Part shown: piece by piece, positions 22,084 to 32,420 of the stretch | Layout of the letters: each line of letters opens with the position of its first letter | How positions within the stretch are numbered: the stretch's first letter is position 1 | NCBI GenBank assembly: GCA_037576195.1 | Contig: CM075103.1 | Span: 21,080,001 to 21,144,000 of the forward strand | Source: Phytoseiulus persimilis | Taxonomy: Eukaryota > Arthropoda > Arachnida > Mesostigmata > Phytoseiidae | Length of the DNA stretch: 64,000 nt | Direction: 5' to 3' | Notes under the pieces: generated by a model | Told to the model about the DNA's origin: nothing | Seen by the model: only the letters and a program-made list of their open reading frames with translations | The model's database searches: none | Position numbers and translations under genes: made by a program

Positions 22084-22556
22084 AGACTAGTGGCTCATGG
22101 TGGGACTCTCCGGCTGGAAAGGGTTGCTCCTTCGCCACGACGCCGGAACTACCCATTGGAAACGGGCGGGAGGGAAGAGGGGGAGTCTGGGGATGACGTT
22201 GAAGGTGGGCCGGCGGTCCACCCGGGCCGGGCCCGAGGAGGCGTTAACGCCCCAGGCACCTGACACGGCTTGCAAAACGGACACGTCCAGCAGAAGCCGG
22301 CACATGAACATTCGGGCAGACAACACTGGAGGTACCCTGGGGTAGAGTAGTTATTAGGAGCCAGGGCTGACTCCCGCTCCCATGGTAACGAAGTAATGCC
22401 GGAGCAGTTCCGGCCATGGGTGGCGGTCCTCCACCCGAATAGTGGAGGTTATAGAGACACTAGGTTTTTAGTGGGTATGCGACTCCCACAGTACTGAGCG
22501 GGACTGCGGCTCGGTCCGCATCACGTATTTTCAATCCTGGTTCCCGCAAAAAAAAA
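22084..22556 (+). mobile_element. R1-clade LINE 3' UTR and A-tail
   Basis: Non-coding sequence after the ORF2 stop, rich in CCGG motifs and ending CCTGGTTCCCGCAAAAAAAAA at 22556. The right target-site duplication follows at once. Confidence 0.8.
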
Positions 22557-23610
22557 GTCAGGGGTGTGCAACAAGGCTGCCCTCTGAGCAGCATTCTGTT
22601 CAAACGATAAATAACAGAGCTTGAAAAACGACTGATCGAAAGTAAGCGTGGATTTCGGATCAGGAGGAGGGGAACTCTCGGACTGCTGGGGAGCCAAAAC
22701 ACTTCGTGCTACCCGGGTTGTTCTTTGCGGATGACACGTTGCTTCTTGCACGCAACCGCAATGATCTACAGGAGCTTCTGATCATCACCACGGCATTCGG
22801 AAGGGTTAGGAGATAGACCTTCAACCCCGCGAAGAGTGCAGTGGTTGTGTTCGCCAACTACTCAGTTAGCGACTGCAACGGCCTCCAGATACAAGGTAAA
22901 GTCCTGCCTGTCAGCCGTGAGTACACACATCTTGGAATTACCCTGAGTGACGACTCCAACTACCCCTCCAAGCAAGAAGGGAAATGGAAGACGGATGCGA
23001 AGAGAGTTCTCCACCAGATACACGCACAGACACTATGGGGATCCAACAAGCTTGACCTGTCCAAGAAATTCTGGAAAGGCGTCGCTCTCCCGAGAATCAC
23101 TCGCTGTTACCGTAATGGCAACTAGCACAGCGAACGAACATGGGAAAGCCCAGCGCGAGGCAGCGCGATGGGCACTGGGTATACCAGGATGGAAGGTAGC
23201 GAACGAATACCTTTCATCAGAGCTGAGCTGGAGCTCCTTCGAGGCGAGGGAAGCCAGAAGTAAGCTCAGGTATTTTGCGAGGATCCGCTCAACGCCGGAA
23301 TCGACATGGCCCGAAATGCTACTCGATGCAGTTGAGTTGCAAGAAACGAAACGAAAGCCTACCTAAGAGTGGGAGTTCTCGGAACCGAATTCGATTGCGA
23401 CGAACTGACGATCGAACACGACCACGGAAACCGAGCACTCCTTGGAGTCTACAACCGGAAGCTATTCGGAAAAGATGAGACGACACAGGATAAAGCTTGG
23501 GAGGACGGGATGGAATCTGGAACAATCACCCACATACATGACAAAAGTAGTGGATCCTCCCCACTAGCCCTAGCGAGACCTGGGACCCTCCCAACGAAAA
23601 TGTCATAATG
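22557..23610 (+). pseudogene. LINE-A reverse transcriptase, second half
   Basis: The first bases restore the RT block interrupted at 12716 and read VRGVQQGCPLSSILF. FFADDTLLLARNRNDLQELL follows at 22720-22780 with the catalytic ADD. Next come the thumb region (SREYTHLGITLSDDSN) and the C-terminal part (REAARWALGIPGWKVANEYL then ELSWSSFEAREARSKLRYFA). The first 12 bases are also the right target-site duplication. Frames change near 22700, 22815 and 23125. The 3' end is near 23610-23640 with no clear tail. Confidence 0.8.
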
Positions 23611-23639
23611 CTATCTTGCTAGCTGCCTCAGACATATTC

Positions 23640-23925
23640 TGCGACCGATCGGGGTGGAGTTCACCCCGAAACAATGGCACATGTGATCTTCGTACGCAAT
23701 AAATTCTACTTTACTAATGGAGACCTCGCCGCTCGCCCCAGCCAAAGCAATGAGGTAAATCATCCATTAGTGAAGACGACTAAGCGACTTGTCGAAGCAT
23801 CGGAACCCAACAAAAAAGGATCCGCTGAGCATGCTCGCGCCTGAAGCGAAAAGTTGATTTATGAATACAAGAATCACATACAATAAATCATGAGCCATGG
23901 ATGTTCCGCGGAAATGTGATCGAAT
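23640..23925. other. no gene recognised
   Basis: No coding sequence or repeat structure recognised. Confidence 0.4.
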
Positions 23926-23929
23926 GATA

Positions 23930-24470
23930 TTTGAGCTGAGCTGTCCGAAATTATGAGACGATCGACTCTGCTCGGCACCTTTGATTTGCTCGTCGAACTA
24001 GTGACATCGAGCGTGATGGCTCCCGTTAAACGAAGTTCGTGCACGGTTCCGAAATGAGGAATCGACCAGCAGCCATTCCTGCAGATATCACACATCACCT
24101 GCAGCCTCCTGATGTTCCCATCGCTTCATGAGTCCAAGTACTTGATGAGAGAACACTGTACGCCGTGGGCTGAATCTTTCTGACGGAAGGTCTACGCTTC
24201 CGGTGAGATCAAAAAACCAAGCACAGTAAAAGTAGCTATCATATGCGACGCACGCGCATGTTGAGGCATCCATTGAAGAATCGTGATGAAGTTCTTCGAG
24301 AAAACAGGGATCTCGAATGCACTGGCACAGCACCGATGATCTCATAGCCGAAAGCGGCGACTTGGAGTCAGAGGAAGCTGGGACCTGCTCGAGGGAGGAC
24401 ATCGAGGATAGCATTGACAGTTTGAGACCCCCACAGAAGAACAAGGGAATCAGGACGTCGGGAAATCCGA
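23930..24470 (+). pseudogene. pogo/Tigger transposase C-terminal remnant, diverged
   Basis: This stretch aligns along its length with the remnant at 52495-53000. The best preserved protein signal is HHLQPPDVPI at about 24093, a corrupted form of the LQPLDV-S/N-I-x-KPFK block of Tigger transposases, followed later by a degraded IKKPST..K motif and an acidic tail (ESGDLESEEAG). Many stops interrupt it. Confidence 0.6.
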
Positions 24471-25264
24471 GAGCATCGCGGGAGGTCGGACCCGAAGTTT
24501 CTGACTCTATTCATCGCATCAATACAAGATGATCCAGGTAGTTCTTGATCATGCAGCTGTATCAAAGATTTCGTGACTCGTGATTGTGCTTTGCAACGGT
24601 TATTCCACCGCAAGGTATCGAGATCGTACCTCGGTCGCTCGTGAGAGCAGGTTTTCCAAATCAGCTGCTCCTTCCGCGATCGCGACTTCGGAGAGATTGA
24701 GCGCCACTCCTCCGCGCTCTTCTCTACACGGTGTGAACATTGTCTCCCCTACCGGAAGCTTCCGCACATGGTCTGCTCGGAGCTCTCGTGGGGAATGATT
24801 CTTGCCTGAACCAATCTGTGGCTGTGAGCATTTCAAAAATTTTGCCGCGCAGAGATGAGTAGGAGGAGTTCCACACCGCACCCAAAGAGTTAGGTATGGT
24901 ATTGGTTTAAAAAGGATCAGATAGGGCGCGATGCATCATTCGTTCCAAAGAGAGTTCTCGATGTTTCTTCCGGAGAGCAATGAGGAGTGATCGAATAGCA
25001 AGGCTCATATCCACTGATGCATACCAGGAATTGTATCGTTCCTGCAGTTTGATCATGAGTTCGCTATCGCGTATTCCTCGCCTCACAGATCCTAATAATC
25101 TCACGGATGACTCACGAGAACGAAACATACAGCAGTGACGATTTCCAGATTGCGAAAAGTGCCAGAAGCACAGGCACGCTCATGGTAAATTTAGAGAAAC
25201 AACACGAGATCAATAAGTTCAGTCTGATTCCCTGAATATAGAGGACAGGCCATGCTCCATCGCC
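24471..25264. other. no gene recognised
   Basis: Only short frames without recognisable content on both strands. Confidence 0.35.
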
Positions 25265-25707
25265 TTGTCGCGGATACATCTGTCCCAGGGATGTCCGCAT
25301 GGAACTCCAGAAGGGGAGGAACTTCGGGATAACACGGGAGCTTCCAACACATGCAGGCCATTGAAGAAAACAAAGCAAGCGCCGATCGATAGTTTCCTCA
25401 CCCGGGAGCACAGCCTACGGAGCGAAATTCTTCGTCTGATTCCCGAATCAAATATAAGCTTGAATCAAAGCATTTTGTATCCCTTGAGGAGAGTGTTGAG
25501 TCTCGCATACCCCGCTGATCCGCCGCTCCCCAAGTCAATCGCCACGGTGAGGGAGATTATACATGAGGAAGCAACGAAAGTTCGGAATGATCTACGCACG
25601 TCGCTCACGGATGTTCGTCAGAAAGGTTCGACTGTTTTCAAGGAAATGTCTTCATCTGCGACGCTCATTCTGACGCGCTATCTTTCTACGAGCCGTCGAC
25701 ATTATTA
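25265..25707 (+). pseudogene. hAT-A transposase N-terminal fragment
   Basis: The frame includes KQAPIDSFLTREHSLRSEIL, NISLNQSILYPLRRVLSLAY and LPKSIATVREII. It aligns with the N-terminal part of the hAT-A pseudogene at 58898-60049 (KQAKIDEFF..; ISLNQ; PKSIATLRT). The fragment is cut at 25707 by the left end of the next hAT element, so that insertion is younger. No continuation is found beyond 28177. Confidence 0.65.
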
Positions 25708-28177
25708 GAGCTTGGAAGTTTAGGCATTTAAAATAGGCAAAATAGGTCAGCAAAATAGGCGGAATAGGCGAACAAAATAGGCGAAATAGGCGCGTAAAAT
25801 AGGCAGGAACGCTAGAAAATTCCAGTCCGCTTCTCAGCTTGCGTATATCAAATATCTGGAAGAATCTCGTCTCCGAATGCCTGAGGCCTCGTTTTGTGGC
25901 GTTTCGAGTATCGGCCCCTCACTGGCACGTGCTATCGTGTGTTGATGCCGTGCGAGACCAGATGAGTTTGCCTGGGAGATCGTCTTTCCCCGGTAGCAGT
26001 TTTTGGACCGATGCGATCAATGTCTCGGATTCGTTTCTTTTCCTCTGGATACAGGTTCTTGTTTTGTGGCGGCGTTCACGTCTTCGATAGCATGATTTAT
26101 GGTGGCGGTTTCTTCTTGCTGGGCGGTTTGTATCGCAGCAACGCAGTGCTGAGCTCGATTCTCTGCCAGTGGCATTGCCGTCGCCAAGTTTTTTTTTTCT
26201 CGGAGTGCTGGGGCTGGATGGAGAATGAAAGAAGCTCTGGAAAGATGATCGCTGCAGGGCCCGTCGACATTTAACACCTCTGAGTTCGCTCTAAGACATT
26301 CAACACCTCGGAGTTCTCTGAGATGGCTGGAGCGCGCCCCAGCGGCGACGGAAACGATGAATGATACCTAGGGCTGGAGCTACATGGGGCGGGGTCATTT
26401 ACAATCCTACATATTCCGCTCAGAACGGAACAGTCTGTACAGTTTCTTCTTCGTGAGCACAGTTTCTCCTTCGTGAGCACAGTTGGTGACATCAGGCGTC
26501 AATTTAGAATGACACTCACAGCAGCCACACCAGCTCAGAAGATGGAGCGCCTCGTCCACGACTTTGGACAGGACGTTTTCTCCACAGACGGAATTTCCCT
26601 GAGTTGCAGAATATGCAGAGAAACCGTCAACTGGGAGGAGAGGAGCCACGTGCCGCAAAACGTTGACACCGCTAAACACCGACGAAATCTGGACCGTCGG
26701 ACTGACGAAACCGCAGCCGGGGACGTATCCATGGACTCGGTTGAATTGTCTCCGAGGGAAAGTTCTTTCAACATGAACCTGTGCAGAATGCTTGTTGGAA
26801 CTAACATCCCCTTGTCCAAGTGCAGCATCCATCGTTCCGCAATTGGATGAAAACGGAGTTTGATCGCGATGTGCCAGACCACACGACTCTTCGTAAAACG
26901 TATCTTGGTAAAGTATACGATGAGACCATCTTGAAATTCGCCTCGCGATTGGATGCAGCCGCATCTGGTTGGTCGTAGACGAGACCACGGACTCGAAAGG
27001 ACAATTCGTGATCAACACCATTGTCGGCGCGCTGAAATCCACGGAAGCAACAAAACCGTACTTGTTGGGAACAGAAGTGGTCGAGATAATCAACCACTCG
27101 ACTGTGGCGCAAGCAGTTATCGGTTCTTTGAGCATTCTCTGGCAGGAAGGTTTAGAACACAACCGAGTGATGCTGATGGTTACTGATGCCGCGGCATACA
27201 TGAAGAAAGCTGGGGTAACCTTGAAAGTCATCCCTCCACGGATGATTCACGTGACTTGTTCAGCCCATGCATTGCATCGCGTCTGTCACGAAATACGGTG
27301 CCAGTTCCCGAATGTCGATCAATTGATAGCGAATGTCAAGAGAGTGTTCCTGAAAGCGCCATCAAGAGTTTCCGTACTCCGACAAATTGCCCCCTCCCCC
27401 CCCGACTCCGCCGGAGCCCGTCTCGACTGGATGGGGTACATGGCTACGAGCAGCCATCTGCTATGCTGAGAACTTCGACGATGTCCAGCGCGTGTGAACC
27501 AACTTGATGCCAAAGAGGCGCCGACGATTCGAAGATCACAAGAGCTGCTGCTCGACCCCAATCTCAAGCCTCAGTTGGCTTATATTGCCGCAAACTATGC
27601 TCCACTCTATTCTTATATCGAGCAGCTCGAATGCGCCTCGCAAAAACTGTCAACTACCCTGGGAATCCTGGAAAATGCCCGCAGCTGCACCGATACCACA
27701 GAAGGGCGACAAGGAGCTGTGATAAAGGAGAAGTTCCAGAGAGTCTTGACACAGAACCCCGGTTTCGAGACTATGGTGCTCATCAGCAGGACACTCGAAG
27801 GTGAAGATGTCGGCGATCGAGTTCCGGGATACACGCCTGCAGAACTGGCGTCTTTCAACCTCGCTCCCATGGTGAGCGTGGATGTGGAGCGATCCTTCTC
27901 CCAATACGAAGTACTACTAACGGATCGGAGACACTCCCTCACGCCTTCGAACGCGAAGTTTCACCTAATTCCGAAGCGCAATTTCACTACATCCGAGTGA
28001 CAATGTTCGTGTCTCATAATGTTTGCCAGCTATCATTGGTTCTTGCCAGTTTTTTCCTGCCGTGATTCCTTATTCTGCCCTGAATCGCCCATCTCGGTGA
28101 TTCTATGCTCTAAACATGAAAAAAATTGCCTATAAATGCTTATTTTGCCTATAGTTCGCCTGAACTTCAAAGCTCCA
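25708..28177 (+). mobile_element. hAT-B element, non-functional
   Basis: Imperfect terminal inverted repeats are TAGAGCTTGGAAGTTTAGGC on the left and, reversed, TGGAGCTTTGAAGTTCAGGC on the right. Just inside the left end, 25728-25806 carries about seven copies of AAATAGGC, and the right end has two more in inverse orientation; such subterminal repeats bind hAT transposases. The flanking 8-mers (GACATTAT and GGCATCCT) match at only five positions, so the target-site duplication has decayed or the right flank was replaced. Confidence 0.7.
26473..28000 (+). pseudogene. hAT-B transposase (CGGBP1-like), three frames
   Basis: The first frame (26473-26850) gives LVHDFGQDVFSTDG..LSCRICRETVNWE and HVPQNVDTAKHRRN, a BED-like C2H-type zinc finger. 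Frame two (26969-27469) gives VDETTDSKGQFVINTIVGAL with the first catalytic Asp, VMLMVTDAAAYMKKAG with the second, and HVTCSAHALHRV, the conserved C-x2-H block. Frame three (27494-28000) gives APMVSVDVERSFSQYE and DRRHSLTPSN, the hAT C-terminal dimerisation region. Joins near 26960 and 27480 need frameshifts, and a stop lies at about 26970, so it is inactive. A related fragment is at 2501-2937. Confidence 0.85.
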
Positions 28178-28194
28178 GGCATCCTTACTATATA

Positions 28195-29478
28195 TTAGGT
28201 AAGTCAAAAAGTTCGTAGCGTTTTTTACCTATTTTTCAAGAGCCGAATTCCTGTACACAAGAATCTTTTTATTGAATGATATATTGGCCGTTTTGTTCTA
28301 TGACCTTCGCCCATCGGTCAGGTAAATCGAAGATTCCCTTCTCCCAGAACTTGGTTTCCTTCTTTCCAAAAAACTGATTGAGGTGATTTTTTATACCCTC
28401 CAAAGATTCGAATATTTCTCCATCAAGAGAGTTTTGAAGAGACCGGAACAAGTGATAGTCTGACGGTGCAAGGTCGGGACTATAAGCTGGGTGTGGCAGC
28501 ACATCCCAGTCAAACTCCGCCAATTTCTGCCGAGAGCGCAAACTTACGTGGGGTCTCGCATTCTCATGTTGAAAAACGACACCCCATCTGTTCGCCAATT
28601 CTGGGCGCTTTGTTGCTACTGCGGTCTTCAAATCCTCAAGCTGCCTGCAGTAGACTTCGGTGGTGATGGTCTGACCCGGCGGGAGCAGCTCGAAAAACAC
28701 AACGCCCTTGCAGTCCCACCAACAGCTCAGCATCACTTTTTTTTGATGAATTTCGGGTTTGGGGACGGCTGCGGCCCGTGAACCTTTGGGGACCCAGCTT
28801 TTTCTTTGCGTAGCGTTCCTGTAGAGTATCCACTTTTCATCGCCGGTTATCAGTCTCTTCAGAAATGGTTCATTGGCATTCTTCCGGAGAAGAGTGTGGC
28901 TTGTATCCACACGTCTTTCGAGCTGGCGATCGGTGAGGTCATGAGGCAGCCAGATATTCCTCTTGTTTGAGAAGCCAGCTTGATGGAGGCGATTCCAAAC
29001 GGTTCCATGAGAAACTCCCGTCGAGTCTTCAATTTCTTTGATGGTCAGGCCGGGGTTTGAAGTTACCAGGCTAATGATTTCATCGGGTTCCACAACTTGT
29101 GGTCGTCCTGATCTGGGCTCATCTTCAAGATTAAAGTTTTCAGCCTTGAAACGGGTAAACCACTTTCTCACCGTAGAACTTTGAAGAGCATTCTCCCCGT
29201 AAACTGCAGATATTCTTCGAGTGGTCTTCGCTGCATTCAAGCCTTCGCGGTAGCAGAACAACATTATGTGTCGAAAATGCTGCTTTTGGTCCTCCATCGC
29301 AAATTCTTCCTGATTTTACGAACTCGACGATAAAGTCTGAAACGATACACCGGTAGGAACTCTAGAGCCCGCCTAAGAACGTAAACGAACAACCACTGTA
29401 GTAGGCGGCTCTTGTGCGGAGCGCGGGAATTTCAAAAATGTCGGATCAAAAACGCTACGAACTTTTTGACTTACCTAA
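28195..29478 (-). mobile_element. mariner element, full length with perfect TIRs
   Basis: The element is 1284 bp. Its terminal inverted repeats are identical over about 30 bp (TTAGGTAAGTCAAAAAGTTC then GTAGCGTTTT at 28195, reversed at the right end). TA dinucleotides at 28193-28194 and 29479-29480 are the target-site duplication. It sits inside the lead-in of the minisatellite-bearing repeat. A copy of the uninterrupted target resembles 16912-16935. Confidence 0.97.
28269..29297 (-). CDS. mariner transposase, intact ORF, second catalytic Asp replaced by Glu
   Basis: The 342-residue ORF has the usual mariner length and no stop or frameshift. Residues 1-110 hold the paired HTH DNA-binding domain (SSTVRKWFTRFK; GVSHGTVWNRLHQAG). 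The linker motif, usually WVPHEL, reads WLPHDL at 116-121. The catalytic core has D153 in TGDEKWI and D280 in SPDLAPSDYHLF. The middle position, normally Asp in HDNARPH, is Glu245 (HENARPH). The 34-residue spacing between positions 245 and 280 of the D,D34D triad is kept. The enzyme cuts and pastes the element at TA sites. The change makes activity doubtful, although everything else looks recent and intact. Confidence 0.95.
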   Translation of the reverse strand: MEDQKQHFRHIMLFCYREGLNAAKTTRRISAVYGENALQSSTVRKWFTRFKAENFNLEDEPRSGRPQVVEPDEIISLVTSNPGLTIKEIEDSTGVSHGTVWNRLHQAGFSNKRNIWLPHDLTDRQLERRVDTSHTLLRKNANEPFLKRLITGDEKWILYRNATQRKSWVPKGSRAAAVPKPEIHQKKVMLSCWWDCKGVVFFELLPPGQTITTEVYCRQLEDLKTAVATKRPELANRWGVVFQHENARPHVSLRSRQKLAEFDWDVLPHPAYSPDLAPSDYHLFRSLQNSLDGEIFESLEGIKNHLNQFFGKKETKFWEKGIFDLPDRWAKVIEQNGQYIIQ

Positions 29479-29480
29479 TA

Positions 29481-30030
29481 TAATCGGCTTAGTCTGTCAG
29501 TTTGTCCACACTTTTCCTTGAATATATGGGGGTGATTCTAGAACCAGTCTGACCATACTTTTCAAAACGTGGAGGGGTGATTCTAGAACGAATCTGACCA
29601 TACTTTCCAACCCTGGAGGGGTGATTCCGAGACCAATCTGAGCATTACTTTCCAATTCTGGAGGGGTGATTCTGGGACCAATCTGGCCATTACTTTCCAA
29701 CTCTGGAGGGGTGATTCTGAGACCAATCTGAGCATTACTTCCCAACTCTGGAGGGGTGATTTCGAGACCAATCTGAGCATTACTTTCCAACTCTAGAAGG
29801 AAGATTCCGGTACCAACCTGAGCATACTCTTCCAAGTCTGGAGAGGTGATTCCGAGACCAATCTGACTATCACTTTCCGAGTCTGGAGGGGTGATCTCGA
29901 GACATATCTAACCATACTTCTCAAAACCTGGAGGGGTGATTCCGGGACCAATCTGACCATGCTTCTCCGAATCTGGAGGGGTGATTACGACACCAACCTG
30001 ACCATACTTCTCGAAACCATGATGCTGACC
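29481..30030. repeat. 45-bp minisatellite array, largest block
   Basis: About eleven units of 44-45 bp (GGTGATTC.GGGACCAATCTG then AGCATTACTTTCCAACTCTG). Unit starts at 29531, 29576 and 29620 show the period. A lead-in (ATCGGCTTAGTCTGTCAGTT) is shared with 16923. Because 45 is divisible by three, the array gives long open frames with a 15-residue repeat; these are not genes. Confidence 0.9.
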
Positions 30031-30212
30031 AAGTGAAGAGAGAGGAAAGTGCCTCGAGTCCAGGTCAGAATCCTATCGAGAATCGGTGGCCACTCCCGAA
30101 GGTCTTATGACACTACATGTAAGGCAATGTGTGTCTGTCAGCAGTAGACTCCCGAAGCAAGGGACGGGTCGGCCAGCGTAGTCGGCCGAAGGCCGGCTAG
30201 TAAGAAATAATT

Positions 30213-30218
30213 TTTATT
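30213..30218 (-). promoter_or_regulatory. AATAAA polyadenylation signal
   Basis: A minus-strand AATAAA lies about 105 bp beyond the stop codon of the LRR-like frame ending at 30322. Confidence 0.45.
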
Positions 30219-30321
30219 GGACTTTCACATGATATTCAATGTTTTTTTCTCCATTGCCGGAGTTCGAAATAAAATCCAATTCCTAAATATACAGGAATAC
30301 CTGACAGAAGCAGAATAATTA

Positions 30322-31092
30322 TCAGGCGCTCGGTTCAACATAGCCGACCAGAGGTTCGCCAGAACAGAGGGCGCGTCCGGGAAAACGCCCGTTCGCAAAT
30401 CGATCCCCCAGATCCTCCTCAGTTGGGCATTTCCCCGTGACGAGAACCCTCTGCGTATGTTCCTCCAGCGCCCTCAGGCTTGGGAATCGTCTCACCAGCG
30501 AATCCCTCACATCTCGGCGAGGGTTGTGGAGGTGAGAAAGCTTCGACTTCTCGAGAATGCGCCAGATATAGCTCTCGCAAACGGGCAACGCAAGACTCCT
30601 CGGGCGTTCGGCTTCCACGCACAGCTGATCCAAGTAGGGTGCTTCAGCAAGATCCCTCCAGAAGTCGTGTGGAAGTCCCGTCCTTGGAGTTACAGTCTTC
30701 AAGCTCGAGCAGGTATTCAAGAAGTCCCCCAGGCCTTCAACTTCGCTGCAGTCCCGCAAGCCCAAGCGTACTGTGTGTACCTTGAGATGTGCCAAGCTTT
30801 GGTACAAGCACTTTGACGCCCAGACGTTGTCCAGCGTTAGCTCCTAGAGGCTCTCGAGATGCTCCAATACGGGGAACCTGATTGAAGTCAGCGAGTCCCG
30901 TGAAAATCGCAGCCACGGTCTCTGAGCTCGAAGGGATCGAAAGTCGAATTCGGTCAGAGAGCACCGAAAAGTAGCCCATTCTCCGGCCGAGAACAGAAAA
31001 ACTATAGCCCCCACAGCCAACCACCGTTTGAGCTCTCTGATGGGAAATTCAATCGCGAATATTTCCAGACAAAGTTTAGCGTGACACGACAA
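30322..31092 (-). pseudogene. LRR-like protein, 3' part, one in-frame stop
   Basis: Reading down from 31092, frame one gives LCLEIFAIEFPIRELKRW, loosely like an F-box helix, and ends at HLESL followed by TAG at 30844. Reading through that stop in frame gives ELTLDNVWASKCL, then LAHLKVHTVRLGLRDCSEVE, and continues 161 codons to 30322. The L-x-x-L-x-L spacing and the charged Leu-rich segments suggest leucine-rich repeats as in F-box/LRR proteins. A polyadenylation signal follows. It could be a host exon with an error, or a decayed retrocopy. The family is a guess from pattern only. Confidence 0.4.
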
Positions 31093-31149
31093 GCCATTCA
31101 GTTTTTATGCGGAAAAAACGGAAATCAATCAAACTCGGTTTCAGCCAAA

Positions 31150-32420
31150 ACTTCTTTCACCCCGTACGATGGAACGAACAAAACGTCTCGTGAGACTGCC
31201 TCGAGTGGGGCCTATCCGGGTCATCCCGTATCGGAGTCCAACAGTAGTCGGCCATCAAGTGCACGTCCCATCTTCCCTGGTAAATCTCTCCCATCGTCGC
31301 TATGTCTTGATGGATCATTTCTCCTTGTTCATCACCCAAACTTTCAGGTGGCGTTCGATATGGCTGTGTAGATAGTGCAGCTTGATGTTCATCCGATACC
31401 CTAGTACTCGAAAGCTCATCAGCATGTTCTCAACGAGCTGTACGTCGTTTTCAGCTCTAGTGTTCCCGGGGAAATTCCGAACGACCGGAACAAATGACCG
31501 CCGAGCATTGGCTTCTCGATAGTTCATTGAGTCAATGGATACGAGGTTGCCGATGAGCCTCCGGATTTGAGGTCCATCTGAAACCCTCGCGTGAAGCATT
31601 GGATGCCCACAGCGGGCGACTCGCGCACGATGTAATTGAAACATGAACCGTGTTTGCCCAATGCTTTGGTTACCTGATTCATCAGACCCAATCTGATATG
31701 CAGCGGTGGGAGAATGATCCTTTCCTTCGCAACCAAAGCGTCTCTGAGCACGTTGGGCTGCCGAGGTCTCAGGAATCCCCTTGACGGCCGATTCCTTCAA
31801 GTCCAATGTTCTTTGGTGCCTGCCATTGGAGAAGTCAAACTCAGACTGAAATTCTTCCACTGCAGGATTTACGAAACGCATCGGAAGTAGTCAGTTGCTG
31901 GAAGTACCTGGCGCCAACAGATTATCTTCTTTCAACCGCGATGTTAGGAGTTCTGCAGATTCCTCCGCCAGGCGAAGATCCCTGATGAGGTCATTTAGCT
32001 CCTGTTGGTCGAATTCCGAGGTAGGTATAAATCGTCGGACCCTGACGCGACGTGTCTCCAGCATATGCCCACGGTTGCGGTTCCCGCTACCGGTAGATCG
32101 GTATGCGAAGAGCATCGGAATGAGGACGCAGTTGACGAGCCGAATCTAGCGCCGGGTATTTCCACGAGTGCCGATTGTGTCGATTGATGCCTCGGCACAC
32201 AGAAGTAACAATGATTCGCATGATTGGTGGGCTCGTCCCATATCGTCGGCACTGCGAGAGGCATACTTTCCCGTTTCTGCTTCGACCAGTTTGTCGGCGC
32301 TTCTGCACGAGTGCTGCAAACGACACGAGGCGTCCACGGTTTCAACGTGATATGTAGGCCGAAATACGAGGCGTACAAATGATTCACGCTCGCGCTGATT
32401 GAGCGCATCTTCATTCCGGT
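31150..32420 (-). pseudogene. decayed copy of a widespread arthropod repeat ORF (CYFC / LHSHL / GERFHQDI family)
   Basis: Reading down the minus strand in changing frames, the segments are PLAVPTIWDEPTNHANHCYF (near 32280), ELNDLIRDLRLAEESAELL (near 32010), FVPVVRNFPGNTRAENDVQL (near 31450), KLHYLHSHIERHL (near 31355) and GEMIHQDIATMGEIYQGRWD (near 31300) with LMADYCW. In this order they match a protein annotated as hypothetical many times over in arthropod genomes, where I recall forms such as WREP.NH..DCYFC, LNDLIRDL, LHSHLD and GERFHQDI. I do not know its transposon class. At least four frame changes are needed. Confidence 0.7.

Larger units (their letters stand above)
12717..22556 (+). 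mobile_element. R1-clade LINE inserted into LINE-A, with nested insertions
   Basis: This 9840-bp block is flanked by a 12-bp duplication and ends in a run of nine A. It carries a GC-rich 5' region, ORF1 with three CCHC knuckles, ORF2 with endonuclease, RT and a C-terminal CCHC finger, and a 3' UTR. The normal element length would be about half of this. The excess is the SINE at 14101 and the compound material between about 14.4 and 18.75 kb, whose own borders I could not fix. Confidence 0.75.

Noticed and set aside
26407..27231. 274-codon minus-strand ORF
   Set aside because: It is antisense to the hAT-B transposase, whose blocks are readable on the plus strand.
29497..29835. 112-codon minus-strand ORF with 15-residue repeats (ELESNGQIGPGITPP type)
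   Set aside because: It is the translation of the 45-bp minisatellite, whose period is divisible by three; the same kind of frame appears in every array.
29497..30030. CRISPR array
   Set aside because: The units are contiguous, variable over their whole length and without unique spacers; the host is eukaryotic.
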